Source: Phalacrocorax aristotelis (taxonomy: Eukaryota > Chordata > Aves > Suliformes > Phalacrocoracidae). From it: a stretch of DNA of 64,000 nucleotides. The notes below the pieces were generated by a model that saw only the letters and a program-made list of their open reading frames with translations, ran no database searches and was not told where the DNA came from. The stretch is taken from assembly GCF_949628215.1 (NCBI RefSeq), contig NC_134277.1, forward strand, positions 124,793,963 through 124,857,962, in the 5' to 3' direction. Positions 57,487 to 64,000 of this stretch are shown here, piece by piece (the stretch's first letter is position 1; every line of letters begins with the position of its first letter). Both the position numbers and the translations under genes were made by a program.

Positions 57487-58891
57487 ATCATGGCTGACCT
57501 CGCCGTTTACGTTCTCTTTGCTCATACTGTTTTAAAGAATCCAAAATCAACCATAATGGGATATTCTCTGAGTTGCAGAGTTTTCTGCCTACTGATGTCT
57601 GCTGACCAGGGGTGGCATCTTAAAATGACGCTGCCGCCTGGAAAGCACTACCTGCTCCATCATAACTGAAGATCCTGCTGGAAATACTTTGAGTTCTGTG
57701 CCTTAGTGAACCGCAGATTAAAGCGGAAGAGTAAAACCTAGGTAAAAGACTCTTCCAGAATGCTTCTGATTTTTCATTGGTTATCTAGATTTAAGATTTT
57801 AAGAGTATAACATATGGCTGAGAATTGTGTGTGACCTTTACTGAAAGGACTAGCTGTATAAATTTGGGGAAAAGGTTCCCCCACTGTGAACCAAAGCAGT
57901 CGTCTTGTAAGAATAATCACTGACTCCAAAAGCAGACTGCAGAGGTTCTCAGTGGTTCCCCCCATTAATGGGTTTCACATGAAACCCTACACTGAAGCCC
58001 TAAAGAAGCCTTCTTGGAGCAGCCCTTGGGACTGGAGCAATTTTTTTTGTCTTGTAACTGTCTTTTGTCATTTAAATTTTTCTTGAAATATTGGAAATAA
58101 ACATTTTGGTTGATTCAGCATGACTCTTTGCTACTAGCACTGTGTTTGGCTACACAGAGAGTCAGAGCTCAATGTTTTTCTGTGGCTGAAAGGAAACTTT
58201 GATTCTTCCTGAATGAAATAACTAGGAACTTGCACAAGCCCTGTGTTGTTGAACGGAAAAGGCAGGCTTTTTTTCCTTCAGATAATCTTTTATATCTGGC
58301 TCAGAACTTTACATATGGCTCAGGTTCTGTATCTGTGGCATGTTTCTAATTAAGCCATGAAAAAATAAAGGTTCTGTATTCCAAACTCCACTGATTTTTC
58401 ATCTGCAAAGTGTCTTTGATAGGTTGTGCCCCTGGACAGTTGGCTAACAAATTCACGAGGCAAAAAAATATCTGTCAAAGGCAGCAGATTCCAGTCTCTG
58501 AGCAATATGAGCCTCCAAATAGCCATCGTCTTTCTCTAAGTCTGGGATTCAGGTGTTCTGACGTTGTGTACACAATGTTATTTTTTCTATAATTTATTTA
58601 TATTTTTAATGCCGAGTAGTCCATATCATTGTGGCCTATTTTTTTTTCCATCATCACACCTTTCACAGTTTTGTGCCAGGGCTGCAAGGGCACCACCAAG
58701 CCTGACCATGCCTGCCTGACCCACTAGCCAGTGTCCTGTTCCCATCCCGAGGGAGATGCCCGATGCCCCCCCAGATGCCCCACTCCTGGATGGGGCAGTG
58801 GGACAGGACAGGGCAGGCTGCCAGCCCCTGCCCTGCTGTCCCCTCATAGTGCCATCACACTAGGAATGAGAATAGCAAAACTGCCCACACA

Positions 58892-59563
58892 CATAGAATC
58901 ATAGAATCATTAAGGTTGGAAAAGACCTCTAGGATCATCAAGTCCAACCACCAACCCAAAACCACCATGTTTCTTAAACCATGCCCTGAAGTGCCAAGTC
59001 GACACAGCTTTTAAATACCTCCAGGGATGGTGACTCCACCACCCCTCTGGGCAGCCTGTTCCAATGGCTGACCACTCCTTCAGTAAAGAAATTTTCCCTA
59101 ATATCCAATCTAAATCTCCCCTGACACAGCTTGAAGCCGTTTCCTCTCGCTCTATCACTAGTGACCTGGGAGAAGAGACTGACCCCCACCTCGCTACAGC
59201 CTCCTTTCAGGTAGTTGTAGAGAGCGATAAGGTCTCCCCTCAGCCTCCTCCAGGCTAAACAACCCCAGTTCCCTCAGCTGCTCCTCATAAGACTTGTTCT
59301 CCAGACCCTTCACCAACTTTGTTGCCCTTCTCTGGACACGCTCCAGCACCTCGATGTCCTTCTTGTAGTGAGGGGCCCAAAACTGAACACAATGTTCAAG
59401 GTGTGGCCTCACCAGAGCCGAGTACAGGGGGACGGTCACTTCCCTACTCCTGCAGGCCGCACTATTCCTGATACAAGCCAGGGTGCTGTTGCCCACCTGG
59501 GCACACTGCTGGCTCATGTTCAGCCAGCTGTCAACCAGCACCCCAGGTCCTTCACCATGCATC
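58892..59563 (-). mobile_element. CR1 LINE, 5'-truncated, carrying ORF2 C-terminus
   Basis: It begins on the plus strand with the inverted tail CATAGAATCATAGAATCATT. The minus strand encodes the end of the CR1 reverse-transcriptase ORF2: [63 protein letters not shown] and then [20 protein letters not shown] in another frame. Stops and frame changes make it inactive. It is the longest CR1 piece here besides the one at 11421. Confidence 0.92.
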
Positions 59564-59997
59564 TTTCTTTTCCCTCTGAAAAACTGACGGTTTGATTTGG
59601 CGAGTGTCTCAAAATGGTCCCCTGGTAACATTTGTCTGAAGGGAGAACTGTGTTTTCTCACTCATGTTTGCAGTCATCCTTGGTGTCTCTCCAGAGCGAG
59701 CTCACAAACAAGGTTAAAGGGCAGTTCATTTGCATAGTCAGTATGAATAATTATTTTTAAAATTCACAAAAAATTACTTCTAAACTTAATTTCCTTTACA
59801 CTGAAATGCTGTTGATCAGTTATGAACAAGAGTTACAGAACAGGTAGACGTTAATTTGACCAGGTGTAAGTAATAAAGAGACTTCAGAAATCTTCATTTT
59901 GAAAGCTAAATACTGGGGACCCTGTAGGCCTTGAATGTGATCTGTGAGTTTATAAGGAATTCAGTCTATAATAATTCCCTTTCTTTTTCTTGTCTTC

Positions 59998-60015
59998 TTT
60001 TTTTTTTTTTTTTTT
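59998..60015. repeat. Poly-T run (18 T)
   Basis: A simple homopolymer following a CT-rich stretch. Nothing recognisable is attached. Confidence 0.85.
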
Positions 60016-62205
60016 GCTTTATTTTGAGGTAATGAAGTTTTGTTAACCAGTCAGACTAAGCCAATTGTTTTCATTATTTCAGACCACAAGTGCAGGATTC
60101 CTGCCTTTGTTCAAAGCAGTGTTCTGTTTTCCCCGCTATAGCTCTCCAGTATCAAAGGAACTTCTCGTGCCTACAGGGAATAAAGCAGAGCATCTATTAT
60201 GGCTTCATCTCCGTGGACAGGTAGATGTCATTTCTGAAAAACCTACTCAGAGCCTCAGGCAACCTGTGTAGTCTTTGTCAGTCCTGTGCTGCTCTGCTGA
60301 TGCTGGTAGCAGTAGTACCCAAGTAGCAGGTGCCCTACGGCAGAGCTAGGTCCATATGTCTGCTCCAAAATAATGCATGGTATGGAGCTCCAGCAGTGCA
60401 GATACTGGAACACATGCAGGCAGAGCCCCTGAAACCTCCCTCGTGTGGTGGCTATGGTCCTCCAGCAGTGTCCCAGCCTGGTGATGACGGCACACGGAGA
60501 GAGCCCTGTGACCCAGGCAGGTGCTGCTGCGTCCTCCTCGCCAGTGCTGTGACCTGGATGGGGAGCAGCTTGTGTGTCCCCTGCCCTGGATCACTGCCTG
60601 GAACTGCTTTCCTGGGTTGGGATCCAGAGGGGTGGCCTGGCCCTGGTTTAGCAAGGGGGTTTGGAGGAGTTTTTTCTCCTCTGACAGAGCTCACCTGCAA
60701 GGCCCTCGCTATCAGCTGCTGCCTGCTAATGCGGGAAGAATCATATTTCCTTTCTTCAAATAATGGCAAACTCAGCCAGGATGGTCACCGGCCTAGCTCT
60801 GCCTGCTCATCCGACCAACCACCACCATACCAAAGAAGAGACTGACCTTTCAGACTCATGTGCCTTTGTCAGAACGTCGCATGCCGTATTGTAGGAACCA
60901 ACAAGTAAGGCATGCGGCTCTGCGGCTTTTCTTCCAATTTTATTGTATCCGAAATCACAAGAGCTTTAGTGATATTTCTGACTATCTAAGGAGTCGGGCC
61001 ACTTATACATGCACTTCCTTTTTATATTATAAGCTTTTCTACCAATTCATTTGGATTTTACCTGTATTTTATTTATAATGCAACTAGATTCATCAGACAC
61101 TTGTAAATATGAAGTACAAAGGCATCTCCTAATTTCAGTCACAAAGTTAAAGTTAAAAGAAAGCTAAAGGTACCTGTTTGATCTTAGTTCTTCTCATGAC
61201 TCAGCACGTGTCCCCACCACAAATTCACCTGAATTTTACACAGCTGTGTTCTAAAAATACCAACTGATGAAACCTTAGATAGAAGATTTTACACTGTTGA
61301 GATTGTTTGTTTGTTGGAGAGTTTTTTACAGAAAATCACCAGGAAATACCTGATTCTACACTGAAACACTATTTTTATATCTCTATCCACTAATATTCTT
61401 TATCAGAAAAAATCAATTGTTTGTGATCATTTCTGTATATCATGTTATTGACCTTTTTTTGAAACAGGAATTTTTGGAAATTCCTAATTCCGCTTTCCTA
61501 CAAAACCTCGTCAACCAGTCCAAATAACGCCATCACAGTGAAGTGTAGGCTCACACGTTAAGCTAGAGTACAGTGTCATTTCAATAATGATGGAACTTTT
61601 GTGCTCACTGAGGAATGACTAAATTTTTTTTGTATGTTTGAGCAATCTGTTCAAATGATTAACGCGAACAGAAAACACTAAAAGAAAGAGATCAAAGGGA
61701 GAATATAAAGGTCTCATACGAATGAAAAAGTTTTTATGGCATGGAATAAACTTTAAAGGTCATTTATTTTTCCCGAGATTCAAATGTTTTCTTTCTTCTC
61801 TTCACTCATTTCAACCTCTTCTGTGCTGCTCTTCCTAGGATGCTAAAGCCTCTGACCACATGAAAGATGTGCCTGAGGGTCCCGCATGATGCAGGCCATC
61901 CAAACTCATGGCACATTAACCCCTCTGTACTAATTTGTTTGGATCAATTACATTACCTATCTTCTTTGGTTTTTTTTCACATCCAATCTGAAAATAAAAC
62001 TACACCAATGTCCTTTATTTGTTACCCCTTGACTGATAATAAAAAACCAATCAGCAAGCTACTCCCTGGCTATTCATTTGTTTTGGTAAAAAGCACAGTG
62101 CACATAAACTACTGATTTTGTCAAGCTGCAGCCTGGTGGCCGAAAGTACACCATCCCTGTATATAATCTTTACAGATTTTTCAAGTAAAACTTTGACCTG
62201 GATGC

Positions 62206-62249
62206 GTGACGGTCTACAGTACTCCTGGTGACGGTCTATAGTACTCCTG
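62206..62249. repeat. 22-bp tandem duplication, two copies
   Basis: A 22-base unit starting GTGACGGTCTACAGTACTCC occurs twice head to tail (62206-62227 and 62228-62249) with a single C/T difference. This indicates a recent local duplication. Confidence 0.9.
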
Positions 62250-64000
62250 GAAGGCTGGTAGGAGTAGTCCACTGGTCACAGGGTTTGGGAGGCACAGAAC
62301 GAGCAAGAGTTGGTGATGCCACGTAGCCACTTCTTCCGTAGGGAGCAGAGCTCTCAGCTGCAGGCCCACCCGGAAAGGAAAGGAATGGAAATATGCTTTG
62401 GTAGCTAACACTAATGCCAGCTGACATTCCTAGAATGTGATGATTCTTATCATAACCTCATACAGTCAGAAGCTGATCCCCTTAATCAGGTTCAGGGAAT
62501 GCCTCAGTCAAGTTCTCTTGTGTTTCAGTCTGATTTCCTAGGAAAAGAAGCAACAGCACACGCTTGCCTGTCTGTGTACCCATTTAGCTCCTTCGCTGTT
62601 TCTTTTGAAATCTTTTGAACAGTTTCAGCACTGCTTGATGGAGAAGTGGAAATGTCCAAGAGAGGAAGGTCCCACAAGCCCCATGGGGATGAGCAGCAGG
62701 ACTGAGAGAAGAGGCTCATGTGTCTCCACCGACAGATGGGCTTAAGTGTGAATTCTTCTCATTAGACACCCCCAAACATAGCTCCAAGGCTTGACCTAGA
62801 CAAGCCAGGCTTCAGCAGGGGTGTTTGTCTTAAGCCATGGGTGAGGGCAGGTGTCTCCTGGCCCTGGTGCTGTTTGAAAGATGGACACAAAGGTACTGAC
62901 AATGGAACAATGAAATCAAATCCAAAAAATATCCTGTCAAAAGTAAGATAGAAACAGTTTTCCCCAAAATATTTTTAGTCACAACAGTCTTAATGCTGCC
63001 TGTACCAGTAATAACGACCCTTTCAGTTGTGTGATTTATACAAAGTTGACAGCCCTCTAAGGTTAGAAAAATTATAACTACAAGTTTCTGCTTTCACATC
63101 AACAGGTCTAAAACTTTCAAAACTATTCCAAGTATATTTAATGCAAATTCAGCTAAGTTGAATTTTTACTTGCTGTATTGTTCCAGTTTTGTCTCCACTT
63201 ACTGTCTGCATGTTTTTCATTTGCCACTCAGAAACAAGGAAGACAGATTTTGCTGATCAGTGTTAGAAACAAATGTAAAGCACAAACAGTACAGAGAATA
63301 AAAAATATTGGAAGATGCTAATAGCCTAGGAGAAAATTTTCATTAACAAGATAATTTTCTACAATTTTCTAAATTTTTGTGAGGTTAATATTTCCCATTT
63401 TTCCTGATTTATGCCATGCGTGATTCAGCGGTGACTTTTATCTGTTACTCAGACAAAAAAAGAATAACATTTTTTGCACACTTGTTTTGCAGAGATGGAC
63501 CATTTTCAAATTGTCTTTAAAAATGTCTCTTTTGGGTTTTTTTCTACTAGTTTTCTTTGGGAGAGGAGCCAGCTCCTTTTATGCCCTGGTAGGAGCTGGG
63601 AGAATGCACCTGCCTACGTGACTCAGCGGGAAATGAGGAGGTAACTCGGCTACGTATGGAGCCAGCAGAGGCGACGTGTGTTTCGCTGCTCAAGAAAGAG
63701 GCTGGCTGGCACTTCCCGGCATCTCCCAAGGGGATTTAGCCACCAAAAATTGCTTATTGCTAGAACAACGGCACTGATGAGGTGGGGCAGCCGGCTGCCC
63801 TGCAAAGGCCAGGGGCAGAGTGGGCTGTCTCCTGTGTCCAGGCATGGGTGGTGAGCGGCCAGGGGCAAAGGGGGGTCTTCAGCCTTGGGATGTGTTTTTC
63901 AGCCCTGTGGGGTTTGTGCCGTCAGTGAATAAGGCAGCTGATATGCATATTTCTTTCTGACACGGCTCAACAAAACCCATCTCTCTTGTTCAGGAGCGCC

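Larger units (their letters stand above)
56824..64000. other. 3' flank and intergenic DNA to the window end
   Basis: After the presumed 3' UTR, the region contains the CR1 remnant at 58892-59563, an 18-T run at 59998-60015 and a 22-bp tandem duplication at 62206-62249. Frames at 60.3-60.8 kb lack an ATG or any family resemblance. No SOX17 exon, expected further right by synteny, is seen. Confidence 0.6.

Noticed and set aside
60330-60845. 171-codon plus-strand frame
   Set aside because: It starts at GTG rather than ATG, overlaps long open frames on the other strand, and its Cys/Pro-rich translation resembles no family.

Overview
This is vertebrate nuclear DNA, almost certainly from a bird. 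It is mostly AT-rich intron and intergenic sequence with three CpG islands. CR1 LINE fragments end in the ATTCTATGATTCTGT-type 3' tail. A solo LTR belongs to a family I know from neoavian genomes, so a non-galliform bird is likely; this is inference. The gene order TCEA1 - LYPLA1 - MRPL15 matches the conserved amniote block that lies beside SOX17 (human 8q11).

Layout: (1) 1-19213, minus strand: the first three coding exons of TCEA1, encoding the TFIIS N-terminal domain; the remaining exons lie left of the window. Its CpG-island promoter is at about 18.6-19.65 kb. (2) 19.7-28.4 kb: intergenic, with two CR1 fragments and the solo LTR. (3) 28421-38458, minus strand: complete LYPLA1 (acyl-protein thioesterase 1), nine coding exons, 230 residues, with Ser119/Asp174/His208 intact; its CpG-island promoter is at about 37.9-38.9 kb. 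(4) 41078-49636, plus strand: complete MRPL15 (mitochondrial uL15m), five coding exons, 294 residues, with its own CpG island; it is transcribed away from LYPLA1 across a 2.6 kb gap. (5) 52093-56823, plus strand: a gene I do not recognise. Five exons (52466 onward) and a likely short first exon join with compatible phases and GT/AG sites into an uninterrupted 187-residue frame. (6) 56.8-64 kb: intergenic, with a large CR1 remnant at 58.9-59.6 kb.

The three named genes are unrelated housekeeping functions: transcription elongation, protein depalmitoylation and mitochondrial translation. Nothing indicates an operon-like or cassette system. The most novel item is the unrecognised gene downstream of MRPL15. 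Secondary curiosities are a long palindromic repeat in MRPL15 intron 1 and a perfect 16-bp hairpin at 51.5 kb. The very long open frames in the CpG islands are GC artefacts. All exon boundaries were read by eye from splice sites and translation; no alignment was run.
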